Source: an uncultured Eubacteriales bacterium (lineage in GTDB: Bacteria > Bacillota > Clostridia > Oscillospirales > Oscillospiraceae). From it: a DNA stretch of 64,000 nucleotides. Each line of letters starts with the position of its first letter. The first letter of the stretch is position 1. Shown here piece by piece: positions 26,301 to 34,123 of the stretch. The position numbers were made by a program, and so were the translations under genes. The notes below the pieces were generated by a model, which did no database searches, was not told the origin of the DNA, and saw nothing but the letters and a program-made list of their open reading frames with translations. The stretch is from positions 1 to 64,000 of the forward strand of contig CASDSM010000024.1 in NCBI GenBank assembly GCA_949283375.1, read 5' to 3'.

Positions 26301-26831
26301 GACATGTACCTCAAGCTGCTCGAGGAGGCGGTGCTGGCCGAGCGCGGGGAGACGCCGGTGCGCACCGAGGGGGTGACGGCGGACCTGCTGGTGTCCGCGA
26401 ACATCCCGGAATACTATATCTCCTCGGCGGAGCAGCGGATGGACCTCTACCGCCGCATCGCCAGGGTGCGCACCGAGGAGGACGCGGACGACATCGGCGA
26501 CGAGCTGCTCGACCGCTATGGCGAGCCGCCGCGGGTGGTGAACAACCTGATCGCCGTCGCCCTGCTCCGCTCGGCGGCCGCCCAGGCGGGGATCACCGAG
26601 ATCGGCCAGAAGGGGACGGTGGTCAGCTTCACCCTGCGCGAGGCGGACCTGCCGGCGGTGGCGCGGCTGTGCGCCGAGCCGGTCTTCCAGCGGCGCATCC
26701 TCTTCTCGCCGGGGGAGAAGATCGTGCTCTCCCTGCGCCTGCGCGCGGGGGAGGACGTGCTCGCCTGGTCGGAGCGGCTGGTGAAAGAGTACGCCAGAGC
26801 GCGGGAGAAATCTAAGGGAACCACGGAATAA
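23301..26831 (+). CDS. mfd: Transcription-repair coupling factor Mfd
   Basis: The 1176-residue ATPase displaces RNA polymerase stalled at DNA damage and recruits UvrA. Parts in order: a UvrB-like damage-sensing region (1 to about 350), a linker, the polymerase-interacting domain near residues 485-560 (DLVVHETHGIGRFVELAKMKVDGVERDYIKLAY), the RecG-like motor (Walker A GDVGYGKTE at about 655, the DEEQ box VVDEEQRFG, motif III LSATPIPRTLNMALSG) and the C-terminal TRCF domain. Length is normal. GGAGG lies before the ATG at 23301. Confidence 0.96.
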   Translation: MKLLNQIWSRLPEYRELGALLDAGRSPVALAGLSPVHRAHLAAALGGESGRPVVLLCPAEQEAQRLAADLAALTGAEVPVLMGREFTFHDATVSHQWEQRRLGVLYRLLEGGCPFLIATMEAVMERTLPPAVLRASAVTLSPGQSWKLPELTARLAALGYARCDQVEGPGQFALRGGILDVFSPVMDRPVRVEFWGDEVDAMGLFDPATQRREENAARALLLPAAEALPQLAPGGPLGLVGEIERRILRLERGKRSAETDALLETLRRDSEAIGSLRAFPAADRYLDLIYPDFACAADYLPPDALVLWAESPRCREAAEHYLWRLTEDVEALCQSGILWVEGARYAAGWEGLARRLTKEYPSVFADSFHTSACPVDPVALISMPCKQLPSFGASLETAVSDLRHYQNDGAATVVLCASQGRVKALHDLLGEQGVPAAIDLDLKHLPGPGETYLTAGGLSAGMEYPGFAVLTEGKAAPARQAGKAGRKKATNRQKIQSFTDLSPGDLVVHETHGIGRFVELAKMKVDGVERDYIKLAYSGGDTLYVPATQLDLVSKYIGGGEEANERTRLSRLGGTDWARAKGKARRATREMARELIALYAERQRQPGYAFHPDDPWQQEFEDKFAYQETEDQIRCVQEIKADMERPIPMDRLLCGDVGYGKTEVALRAVMKCVLEGKQAAILVPTTVLANQHYQTAVSRFAGFPVKVAVISRFQTAQQTKRILNELERGLVDVLIGTHRLFSKDIRFHDLGLLVVDEEQRFGVGQKERLKERTRQVDVLTLSATPIPRTLNMALSGLRDMSTIEEPPMDRQPVQTYVLEHNWSMLADAMSREIGRGGQVYYLHNRVDTISSTAVRIREMLGGEVEVGVAHGKMSEDELHAVMSRVVSGEIQVLVCTTIIETGIDIPNVNTLIIEDADKMGLAQLHQIRGRVGRSSRRAFAYLTYRHGKVLSEVAAKRLAAVREFAEFGAGFKIAMRDLEIRGAGNLLGAEQSGFMLSVGYDMYLKLLEEAVLAERGETPVRTEGVTADLLVSANIPEYYISSAEQRMDLYRRIARVRTEEDADDIGDELLDRYGEPPRVVNNLIAVALLRSAAAQAGITEIGQKGTVVSFTLREADLPAVARLCAEPVFQRRILFSPGEKIVLSLRLRAGEDVLAWSERLVKEYARAREKSKGTTE

Positions 26832-26866
26832 ATTGCCGCACGGGCGGGAAACTTTCGCATGCGGGA

Positions 26867-26895
26867 TTGTAATCCATCGCCTTTTTTGATAGGAT
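26867..26895 (+). promoter_or_regulatory. Promoter of the PrsA/SurA-like gene
   Basis: TTGTAA (26867-26872), a 17-base spacer containing a T run, then TAGGAT (26890-26895). Confidence 0.65.
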
Positions 26896-26950
26896 AGAGG
26901 AAGCGTTTGCGGCGGGGACGGCCCGCCGTCAGAGAAAGGAATGGATTTGC

Positions 26951-28210
26951 ATGAACAGAAGATTGGCAGCCCTGCTGCTGGCCCTGGCGATGCTGCTCGG
27001 CCTGCTCTCCGGCTGTGCCGAGGCCCCCGCCGCACAGGACAGTGAGCAGAACGGCGATTCCGCCAGTGAGGGAACGGACGCCGCAGAGGAGACACAGGGG
27101 ATGACCGAGCTGCCCGAGGGGGCGGCGGAGGACGTCGTGGCCTACCTCACCGATGGGGCGATCGGCGCGGCGGACACGGCGCTCACCGCCAACGGCGTTG
27201 AGATCAGCGCGGCGGAGTATTTCTATCGCCTGGCGATGCAGTATAACTATATCGCCTACTATTACGCCAGCAGCGGCATGTGGCTGGACCCCTCTCAGGT
27301 CGTGGACGAGGAGACGGGAGAGACCATCGGCGACTCCCTGCGCGAGCAGGTGGTCTCCATGTGCGAGATGTACGCCATTCTGGGCGCGCGTGCGGAGGAG
27401 GAGGGCCTCTCCCTCTCCGAGGACCAGCAGAGCGAGCTGGACAGCCTGGACGGGATGATGGAGGAGAACCTCCTGCTCTTCTACGCCACCAGCCGCGACG
27501 GCCTGCGGGAGGGCTATGAGCGCAACTTCATGGCCACCAACCTCCAGGACCACCTCCTCGGCGACGGGGGCGCGCTGGCGGCCACGGAGGAGACGCTGGC
27601 CAGCTATGCCAACGAGAACGGCATCTACACCTGCCGCTATATCCTGCTCTACACCGCCGACCTGGAGGAGGACGATACGGAGGGCCGCGAGGCCCAGCGC
27701 CAGAAGGCGCAGGAGCTCTATGACCAGCTGGCCGCCACCGAGGCCGGCGAGCTGGAGAGCACGTTTGCCAGCCTGCAGGCGGAGCACAACTACGACGGCA
27801 ATACGGACGAGTACACCTTCACCAACGACGACTCTCTGGTGAGCGGCTTCCGCGAGGTGGTGGCCGAGCTGGCTCCCGGCGAGCTGGGCATGTCAGAGGA
27901 GACGGACTATGGCTATTTCGTCCTCCTGCGCCTGGATGCCAACGAGGAGACGGTGCGGGAGTACTACAACTCCGACGTCTTCAATGCGCAGATCGACGAG
28001 TGGATCGCGCAGGCCGACTGCCAGGTGAGCGAGGCGCTGGAGAGCGTGGACATGACCGCCTTCTTCACGCGGCTGGATGAGCTGCAGGCCTATCTCAATG
28101 AGGTGATGACCGCCGAGAGCGAGAGCGAGACCGAGGCCGAGAGCGAGACCGAAACCGAGGAGAGCGCGGACGCCGGTACGGCGGAGGAGACGGAGGACGG
28201 CGCGGAGTAA
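26951..28210 (+). CDS. PrsA/SurA-like foldase lipoprotein
   Basis: The 419-residue lipoprotein (lipobox LLSGC) has an acidic linker, then a SurA_N-like chaperone region (ISAAEYFYRLAMQYNYIAYYY onward). At about residues 230-345 is a parvulin-like segment (YTCRYILLYTADLEEDD, then FREVVAELAPGELGMSEETDYGYFVLLRLD). The canonical parvulin His residues are not evident (YGYFV in place of YGYHI), so prolyl isomerase activity is doubtful. The last 30 residues are a Glu/Ser/Thr repeat tail (ESETEAESETETEES). It follows mfd, as foldase genes often do in Clostridia, and probably assists folding of exported proteins. Confidence 0.75.
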   Translation: MNRRLAALLLALAMLLGLLSGCAEAPAAQDSEQNGDSASEGTDAAEETQGMTELPEGAAEDVVAYLTDGAIGAADTALTANGVEISAAEYFYRLAMQYNYIAYYYASSGMWLDPSQVVDEETGETIGDSLREQVVSMCEMYAILGARAEEEGLSLSEDQQSELDSLDGMMEENLLLFYATSRDGLREGYERNFMATNLQDHLLGDGGALAATEETLASYANENGIYTCRYILLYTADLEEDDTEGREAQRQKAQELYDQLAATEAGELESTFASLQAEHNYDGNTDEYTFTNDDSLVSGFREVVAELAPGELGMSEETDYGYFVLLRLDANEETVREYYNSDVFNAQIDEWIAQADCQVSEALESVDMTAFFTRLDELQAYLNEVMTAESESETEAESETETEESADAGTAEETEDGAE

Positions 28211-28259
28211 CGCCGGCCCACTGCCCCCAGACCGGACAGCGTCCGGCACAGCGAGACAA

Positions 28260-28305
28260 AAAGCAGCAGAGAACCGAAAAATGCGGTTCTCTGCTGCTTT
28301 GATGT
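28260..28305. terminator. 17-bp bidirectional terminator
   Basis: AAAGCAGCAGAGAACCG (28260-28276) pairs perfectly with CGGTTCTCTGCTGCTTT (28284-28300), with A and T tracts on both sides. It separates the convergent foldase and phospholipase-like genes. Confidence 0.92.
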
Positions 28306-28326
28306 TTTTGGGGGGACGGATGGGCG

Positions 28327-29229
28327 TCAGCTGTGCGGGGGCGCGCTCGCCTCCGTCTCCGTTCCGGTCTCGTAGTCGCGGCTGCCGAGGAGGCCGGCCA
28401 CGCCGCGCTCCGGCAGGATGCCGGTCCAGTAGCGCAGCGCGGCGGAGAAGAAGAGGACGCTGTTCTGCTCGGCAAGGAGGAGCAGGGACTGGATGTCCGC
28501 CCGGCGGCGCTGGCCGGTGGCGGGGTTCACCCACTCGTCCGGGAGGTCGGGGGCGAGGGCACGGGGGGAGACGTGGCCGGTCAGATAGCCCCGGCCGCCG
28601 AAGAAGGTCTCCACCAGATAGAACAGACCCCGGCGCAGCCCGTGCCGGCTGGGAAAGAGGCGGCGCACCTGATGGAGCTGCACAAAGGCGTCCTCCAGGC
28701 AGGCGAGCGGCACCTCCAGACCATAGACCTCCCGGATGGCCGCGCGCAGCAGGACCGCCAGCTCTGTCCGCTCCCCGGTGGGCGGGATCGGGCTGCTGCT
28801 CTGCGCGGGGACCAGCGGCCGCCCGGTGTCGGCGGCGTGGAGGGCGGAGTCGAGGGCGATCTCGAAGTAGCCGTGCCCGCCCGGCATGTCATAGGGCATC
28901 CCGCTCTGGCAGAGGGCGGCGACGTAGGGGTGCAGGGCGGTGTCCGCCGCGTAGTGGCTGAGAAAGCCGAGGGTGTACTCCGCCTGAGCGCGGGTCTTCG
29001 CCCGGCGCAGCAGGCTGACGAGAAAGGCCCCGGTATCCTCGCGGTGCATCCGGCTGCCCAGGGCGGCGAGATCGAAGCGCCGCAAGCCGCGCGGCTTCCA
29101 GACCTCAAAGGGGAAGAAGACGTCCGGCCCGTTCGCCCCGGCGGCGAAGGCCTCCGGGCAGCGCAGCGGATAGCGGAGCGTCATGGCCGCCCGGCGGGCG
29201 GTGCGGATGTGGGTGTAACCTTCCGGCAT
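28327..29229 (-). CDS. Zinc-dependent phospholipase C-like protein
   Basis: The 300-residue protein resembles the zinc-dependent phospholipase C family (PF00882): MPEGYTHIRTARRA at the N-terminus, GANGPDVFFPF, SRMHREDTGAFLVSLL, and YTLGFLSHYAADTALHPYVAAL with the His/Asp metal-ligand pattern HYAADTALHP. No signal peptide is visible, so a cytoplasmic role is likely and the substrate is unknown. It is transcribed with or downstream of the MFS gene, 29 bases away, and ends at a bidirectional terminator. Confidence 0.75.
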   Translation of the reverse strand: MPEGYTHIRTARRAAMTLRYPLRCPEAFAAGANGPDVFFPFEVWKPRGLRRFDLAALGSRMHREDTGAFLVSLLRRAKTRAQAEYTLGFLSHYAADTALHPYVAALCQSGMPYDMPGGHGYFEIALDSALHAADTGRPLVPAQSSSPIPPTGERTELAVLLRAAIREVYGLEVPLACLEDAFVQLHQVRRLFPSRHGLRRGLFYLVETFFGGRGYLTGHVSPRALAPDLPDEWVNPATGQRRRADIQSLLLLAEQNSVLFFSAALRYWTGILPERGVAGLLGSRDYETGTETEASAPPHS

Positions 29230-29258
29230 ACCGGTCTCCTCTCCGGGCGCGGCGGCGC

Positions 29259-30620
29259 TCAGCGCGCCTGACCGCGTGAGACGCGCGGGAGCACGGCGAA
29301 GTAGAGCACCGCGCCCACCGCAATGATGAGCAGAATGGACACGATCCCGTAGGGGCTGGCCGCGGCGTTGATCGCGTCGATCTCCTCGGCGGTGGCGGTG
29401 GCCTCGGTCAGTCCCCGGGCGGCGAGCATCCCGTTGGCGGCGGCGGCGCTCACCACGCCCACCAGCGCCGGCCCCATGATGGAGCTGAACTTGCCGAAGA
29501 TATCAAAGAAGCCGAAGAACTCGCCGCTGCGGTCGCGGTCGGGCAGCAGCCGCCCGAACATGGAGCGCGAGAGGGCCTGAATACCGCCCTGACTGGTGGC
29601 GCAGAGCACTGCCAGCAGCCAGAACTGCCACAGCTCACGCAGGAAGAAGGCGAACACACAGATGAACATATACACGCAGATGCCCACGCCCACCATCGTC
29701 CGCGCGCCGAAGCGGTCGCTCAGGCGGATGTAGAGCAGGCAGAACGGCAGACCGAGCACCTGCACCAGCAGCAGGGCGAGCATCATCCCCGTCGTGTCCA
29801 GGCCGAGGTTGGCCCCGTAGGAGGTGGCCATGCTGATGACAGTATGCACGCCGTCGATGTAAAAGAAGTAGGAGAGGATATAGACCAGCATCGGGCGGTT
29901 GTCGATGATCTCGCGCACCGTCCGGCCGATGCCGCGCACGCTGCGCCCGACATCCCCCCGCTCATAGGGCTTGCCCGAGGTCTGATGGCAGTTCTTCAGC
30001 AGCGGCAGGCTGAAGAGGAGCCACCACGCCGCCGTGAGAGCGAAGATGACCGCCAGGCAGGTGAGCATCGGCACCCCCACCAGATTCATCACCAGGAAGA
30101 TCACCAGCGGGATGGTGGACCCGCCGATGTACCCCAGCCCGTAGCCCATGGTGGACACCCGGTCCATCCGCTCCGGGGTGGTGATGTCGGTGAGGAAGGC
30201 GTCGTAGTAGATCGCCGAGGCGTCAAAGCCGATCACGCTGACGATGTAGAGCGCAAGGATCATCCCGGCCACCCGCCCGGCCGCCTCGGTGGAGGAGGTG
30301 AAGTCCATCAGCGGGGTGAAGGACAGCAGGGCGACCGCCGCCGCGCCGAGGACGACAAAGGCGGCGAACAGCCGCTTGCGCATCCCCCGGATGTCGCCGA
30401 AGACCCCCAGCAGCGGGGCGGAGACGGCGACAATGGCCATCGCCAGGCTGGTCGCATAGCCCCAGGTGGAGAGGCTGGAGACGCTGTCGGCGGTAAAGCT
30501 CGCGACGGAGTCAAAAAAGATGGGCAGCAGGGTGACGACGATGACGGAGTGGGCGCTGTTGGCCCAGTCGTACATCATCCAGCTGATCTCCTGGCGGGTG
30601 TATCCTTTCAGCAGCTTCAT
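29259..30620 (-). CDS. MFS transporter, UMF1 family
   Basis: The 453-residue protein has twelve membrane segments and the UMF1/Atg22-like start LKGYTRQEISWMMYDWANSAHSVIVVTLLPIFFD. It also has YYDAFLTDITTPERMDRVSTMGYGLGYIGGS and RPMLVYILSYFFYIDGVHTVISMATSYGANLG, both typical of the family. The ATG at 30620 is chosen because GGAGG lies six bases upstream; the 40-codon in-frame extension includes the promoter region. The transported compound is unknown; export of small metabolites is a guess from the superfamily. Confidence 0.82.
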   Translation of the reverse strand: MKLLKGYTRQEISWMMYDWANSAHSVIVVTLLPIFFDSVASFTADSVSSLSTWGYATSLAMAIVAVSAPLLGVFGDIRGMRKRLFAAFVVLGAAAVALLSFTPLMDFTSSTEAAGRVAGMILALYIVSVIGFDASAIYYDAFLTDITTPERMDRVSTMGYGLGYIGGSTIPLVIFLVMNLVGVPMLTCLAVIFALTAAWWLLFSLPLLKNCHQTSGKPYERGDVGRSVRGIGRTVREIIDNRPMLVYILSYFFYIDGVHTVISMATSYGANLGLDTTGMMLALLLVQVLGLPFCLLYIRLSDRFGARTMVGVGICVYMFICVFAFFLRELWQFWLLAVLCATSQGGIQALSRSMFGRLLPDRDRSGEFFGFFDIFGKFSSIMGPALVGVVSAAAANGMLAARGLTEATATAEEIDAINAAASPYGIVSILLIIAVGAVLYFAVLPRVSRGQAR

Positions 30621-30676
30621 GGCGGTCCTCCGGAAGACGGGCGGGAGAGCCGCCCTGATCTGGCGTTTGCAAGGCC

Positions 30677-30705
30677 AGTATACCAGCTTTTTGGATGGGG
30701 CACAA
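30677..30705 (-). promoter_or_regulatory. Promoter of the MFS gene
   Basis: On the minus strand TTGTGC (30705-30700), a 17-base spacer, then TATACT (30682-30677), 57 bases before the start codon. Confidence 0.65.
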
Positions 30706-30885
30706 GCCAAAACGGGCCCCTTCCGGTAAAGGAAAGGCAAAATATTTGTCAGTTTTTTCTATCCCGCGCGGGGCGAAATGGGATTCCGTTTTGAGTTTTG
30801 CAACATTTTGACTGATATGTGCCGGAGGAAACCGGCCTGCGCGGGAAAAACTGAGACGAAAATTCGACCATCGCCGCCCTTTTCA

Positions 30886-30914
30886 TTGACGGGGGCGGAC
30901 TTGTCGGCTATAAT
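30886..30914 (+). promoter_or_regulatory. Promoter of the DUF1538/PII-like operon
   Basis: TTGACG (30886-30891), a 17-base spacer and consensus TATAAT (30909-30914), about 100 bases before the DUF1538 start. The gap from 30621 to 31011 contains only this promoter and the divergent MFS promoter; the GC-rich stretch 30930-30990 shows no clear gene. Confidence 0.85.
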
Positions 30915-31011
30915 GAAGGGACAAGACCGGAACCGCCGCCCCGTGCCGGGCCGGTCAGGCCGCCGTGCCGGGCCGGCGCGGCGGCGGACAGGGGGAGTGG
31001 ATGACACTGTT

Positions 31012-32538
31012 ATGCTGAAAGGACTCAAAGAAAAACTGATGGAGGCGCTGCGCGCGGTCCTGCCGATCATCGGGCTGGTGCTGCTGCTGTGCTTCACCAT
31101 CGCGCCCATCTCGGCGAGCATTTTGCTCTGCCTGCTGCTCGGCGCGGTGCTGCTGATCGTGGGGATGATGTTTTTCACCCTGGGCGCGGAGATGTCGATG
31201 TCGCCGATGGGCGAGCGCGTGGGCGCGTGTATGGTGCGCAGCCGCAAGCTCTGGCTCATCCTCGGCGGGGCCTTCGTGCTCGGCGTGCTCATCACCATTT
31301 CCGAGCCGGACCTGCAGGTGCTGGCCGAGCAGGTGCCTGCGATTCCGAATATGACCCTGATCCTCGCCGTCGCCTTCGGCGTGGGGGCCTTCCTCGTCGT
31401 GGCGATGCTGCGCATGTTCTTCAATATCCCGCTCAACACTCTGCTGCTGGGCTTTTACGGGGTGGTCTTCCTGATCGCCTGCTTCGCCCCGGCGGACTTT
31501 CTGGCGGTGGCCTTCGACTCCGGCGGCGTGACCACCGGGCCGATGACCGTCCCGTTCATCATGGCCCTCGGCGTCGGCGTCGCCTCCATCCGTAGCGACC
31601 GCAACGCCGCGGACGACAGCTTCGGCCTGGTAGCCCTGTGCTCCATCGGCCCTATCCTCGCGGTGCTCATCCTCAGCCTGGTCTTCCGCCCGGACGACGC
31701 GGCGTACACCCCTCCGGTCCTGCCGGAGATCTCCGACTCGGTGGAGCTCTGGCGGCTCTTCCAGGAGGGCATCCCCACCTATATGGAGGAGATCGCCGTC
31801 GCCCTGCTGCCCATCGTGGCGCTCTTCGCCCTCTTCCAGCTCGTGATGCTCCGCCTGAAGCGGCGCCAGCTGCTCAAAATCGTGATCGGCCTGGTCTACA
31901 CCTACATCGGCCTGGTCCTCTTCCTCACCGGCGCGAACGTCGGCTTTATCCCGGCGGGCAACTACATCGGCCAGACCCTCGCGGGTCAGGCGCACCCGGA
32001 GATCATCATCCCCATCGCGATGGTGATGGGCTACTTCATCGTCCGCGCCGAGCCCGCGGTCTATGTGCTCAACAAGCAGGTGGAGGAGGTCACCGACGGG
32101 GCGATCTCCGCCGGGGCGATGGGCATCGGCCTGTCCGTCGGCGTGGCCATCTCCCTCGGCCTTGCGATGGTGCGGGTGCTCACCGGCATCTCCGTGCTCT
32201 GGTTTATGATCCCGGGCTATGTCATCGCCCTGGGCATCTCCTTCTTTGTCCCGCGCATCTACACCGCCATCGCCTTTGACTCCGGCGGCGTGGCCTCCGG
32301 ACCGATGGCGACCACCTTCCTGCTCCCGCTGGCGCAGGGGGCCTGCGTCGCGGTGGGGGGCAATATCGTCACCGACGCCTTCGGCGTGGTCGCCATGGTC
32401 GCCATGACGCCGCTCATCACCATCCAGGTCATGGGCCTGGCGAGCCAGATTTCCGCCCGGCTCGCCCGCCGCAGCCCGGCTGCCGCGCTGGAGGAGGCCC
32501 TGCGTGACCTGGACGAGAACGCGATCATCGACCTGTGA
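31012..32538 (+). CDS. DUF1538 membrane protein with internal duplication
   Basis: The 508-residue protein has about twelve hydrophobic segments in two similar halves. Each half contains the same motif: FDSGGVTTGPMTVPF near residue 168 and FDSGGVASGPMATTF near residue 422, about 254 residues apart. This matches DUF1538, a family of unknown function whose fold suggests a transporter. The start at 31012 (MLKGLKEKLMEAL) follows GGGGGAG by about 15 bases; in-frame upstream codons fall in the leader and promoter. A tandem PII-like gene begins 17 bases after the stop, which suggests that PII-type signalling controls this membrane protein. Confidence 0.82.
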   Translation: MLKGLKEKLMEALRAVLPIIGLVLLLCFTIAPISASILLCLLLGAVLLIVGMMFFTLGAEMSMSPMGERVGACMVRSRKLWLILGGAFVLGVLITISEPDLQVLAEQVPAIPNMTLILAVAFGVGAFLVVAMLRMFFNIPLNTLLLGFYGVVFLIACFAPADFLAVAFDSGGVTTGPMTVPFIMALGVGVASIRSDRNAADDSFGLVALCSIGPILAVLILSLVFRPDDAAYTPPVLPEISDSVELWRLFQEGIPTYMEEIAVALLPIVALFALFQLVMLRLKRRQLLKIVIGLVYTYIGLVLFLTGANVGFIPAGNYIGQTLAGQAHPEIIIPIAMVMGYFIVRAEPAVYVLNKQVEEVTDGAISAGAMGIGLSVGVAISLGLAMVRVLTGISVLWFMIPGYVIALGISFFVPRIYTAIAFDSGGVASGPMATTFLLPLAQGACVAVGGNIVTDAFGVVAMVAMTPLITIQVMGLASQISARLARRSPAAALEEALRDLDENAIIDL

Positions 32539-32555
32539 GAGGAGTGTGACCGTCT

Positions 32556-33269
32556 GTGAGTGAACTGTACCTGATGACGACCATCATCGACCGGAAACAG
32601 ACCAAGCGGTTTGTCTCCTTTTACCAGCAGTGCGGCGTTCATGTGACGCTCAACACCGCCGGGCGCGGCACAGCCGTCTCCGAGATGCTGGACTACTTCG
32701 GCCTGGAGTCGTCGGAGAAGACGGTGCTCTTCTCCTCCGTGACCGACACCTCCTGGAAGGTGGTCCGCCGGGGACTGCAGCGCAAGATGAAGATCGACGT
32801 ACCCGGCACCGGCGTGGCCTTCCTGGTCCCGGTGAGCAGCATCGGCGGCAAGCGCCAGCTCCGCTTCCTGACGGAGCAGCAGAACTTCACGAAAGGGGAG
32901 GAGAGCACCTTGAAAGGCACCAAATATGAGCTGCTGGTGGTCATCGCCAACCAGGGCTATACCGATCAGATCATGGACGCGGCCCGCGCGGTGGGCGCGG
33001 CGGGCGGCACGGTGATCCACGCCAAGGGCACCGGCATGCAGCGCGCCGAGCGCTTCCTCGGCGTCTCGCTGGCGGCGGAGAAGGAGATGATCTTCATCGT
33101 CGTCAAGGTCCGCGACAAGCAGAAGATCATGCGCGCCATCATGGACCATGTCGGCCTGGACAGCGAGGCCCAGAGCATCGTCTTCTCCCTGCCGGTGACG
33201 GATACCGCCGGCATGCGTCTGGTCGAGGCGGACGACGAAGAGGAACAATCCACACAGCCGCAGCAGTGA
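32556..33269 (+). CDS. Tandem PII-like regulatory protein
   Basis: The 237-residue product contains two PII-like ferredoxin folds in one chain, about residues 3-110 and 130-232. The second is the clearer: KYELLVVIANQGYTDQIMDAARAVGAAGGTVIHAKGTGM, with GGTVIHAKGTG typical of PII-related proteins, and ending SIVFSLPVTDTAGMRL. The first has LYLMTTIIDRKQTKRFVSFYQQCG and TGVAFLVPVSS. The start is GTG at 32556, with AGGAG 12 bases upstream. PII proteins bind adenine nucleotides and small effectors and gate transporters or enzymes. Here the DUF1538 protein encoded just upstream is the obvious partner, by inference. Confidence 0.8.
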   Translation: MSELYLMTTIIDRKQTKRFVSFYQQCGVHVTLNTAGRGTAVSEMLDYFGLESSEKTVLFSSVTDTSWKVVRRGLQRKMKIDVPGTGVAFLVPVSSIGGKRQLRFLTEQQNFTKGEESTLKGTKYELLVVIANQGYTDQIMDAARAVGAAGGTVIHAKGTGMQRAERFLGVSLAAEKEMIFIVVKVRDKQKIMRAIMDHVGLDSEAQSIVFSLPVTDTAGMRLVEADDEEEQSTQPQQ

Positions 33270-33333
33270 TGCTGCTCCGGTCCGGGAAGTCTCCGCGCTT
33301 CCCGGACAAATGCTATCAGGGGGAGGAGTTTCC

Positions 33334-34122
33334 GTGGAGATCATCACCAGCCGCGCCAATCCGCTCATCGCCCGCATCCGCCGCCTGGAGCGCGACCGCG
33401 CCTTCCGCCGCCAGAGCGGGCTGGCCCTCGGCGAGGGGGTCAAGCTCTGGGAGGAGGCGCTGCGCTGGGGCGCCGGGGTGGAGACCGTCCTCTTTACCCC
33501 GGACCGGCAGCCGGAGCGCATCCCGGAGGGGGTGCGCGCGGTACGGGTGCCCGAGGCGCTGATGGAGGCCCTCTCCCCGGTGAAGACGCCGCAGGGGCTG
33601 CTCTTTCTGGTCCGCAGGCCGGACCCCGCGCCGCCGGAGCGGCTGACGGGGCGGTGCTACCTCCTGCTCGACGGGGTGCAGGACCCGGGCAACGTGGGCA
33701 CCATCTGGCGCACGGCGGACGCCTTTGGGGCGGACGGACTCCTCCTCACCGGGGCGTCCGCCGACCCCTGGCACTGGAAGACGGTGCGCGCCTCGATGGG
33801 GGCGGCCTTCCGCCTGCCGGTCTGGGAGGTGGAGACGGCGGCCCTCGGCGGCCTGTTTGAGCGCTCCGGCCTGCCGCTCTACGGCACCGCCCTGCGGGAG
33901 GACACGGTGGACGTGCGCGCCTTCTCCGGCGCGGCGGCGGTGGTCGCCCTCGGGAGCGAGGGGAGGGGCCTGTCCGGAGAGGTGCTCGCCCTCTGCCGCC
34001 AGACGTGGAAGATCCCGATGACGCCCCGATGCGAGTCGCTCAACGTCGGCGCGGCGGCGGCCGTGGTGCTCTGGGAGCTCTGGCGTGGGGAGACGGAGAG
34101 AATACAGCAGGGGAGGGGATGA
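33334..34122 (+). CDS. TrmH/SpoU-family RNA 2'-O-methyltransferase
   Basis: The 262-residue protein has an N-terminal substrate-binding part (IITSRANPLIARIRRLERDRAFRRQSGLALGEGVKLWEEAL) and a SPOUT knot domain with the three family motifs: LLLDGVQDPGNVGTIWRTADAFG, VVALGSEGRGLSGEV and IPMTPRCESLNVGAAAAVVLWEL. It should methylate a ribose in 23S rRNA or tRNA; the target is not known. GTG at 33334 is the likely start because GGAGGAG lies six bases before it. It ends one base before the dprA start. Confidence 0.88.
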   Translation: MEIITSRANPLIARIRRLERDRAFRRQSGLALGEGVKLWEEALRWGAGVETVLFTPDRQPERIPEGVRAVRVPEALMEALSPVKTPQGLLFLVRRPDPAPPERLTGRCYLLLDGVQDPGNVGTIWRTADAFGADGLLLTGASADPWHWKTVRASMGAAFRLPVWEVETAALGGLFERSGLPLYGTALREDTVDVRAFSGAAAVVALGSEGRGLSGEVLALCRQTWKIPMTPRCESLNVGAAAAVVLWELWRGETERIQQGRG

Positions 34123-34123
34123 C

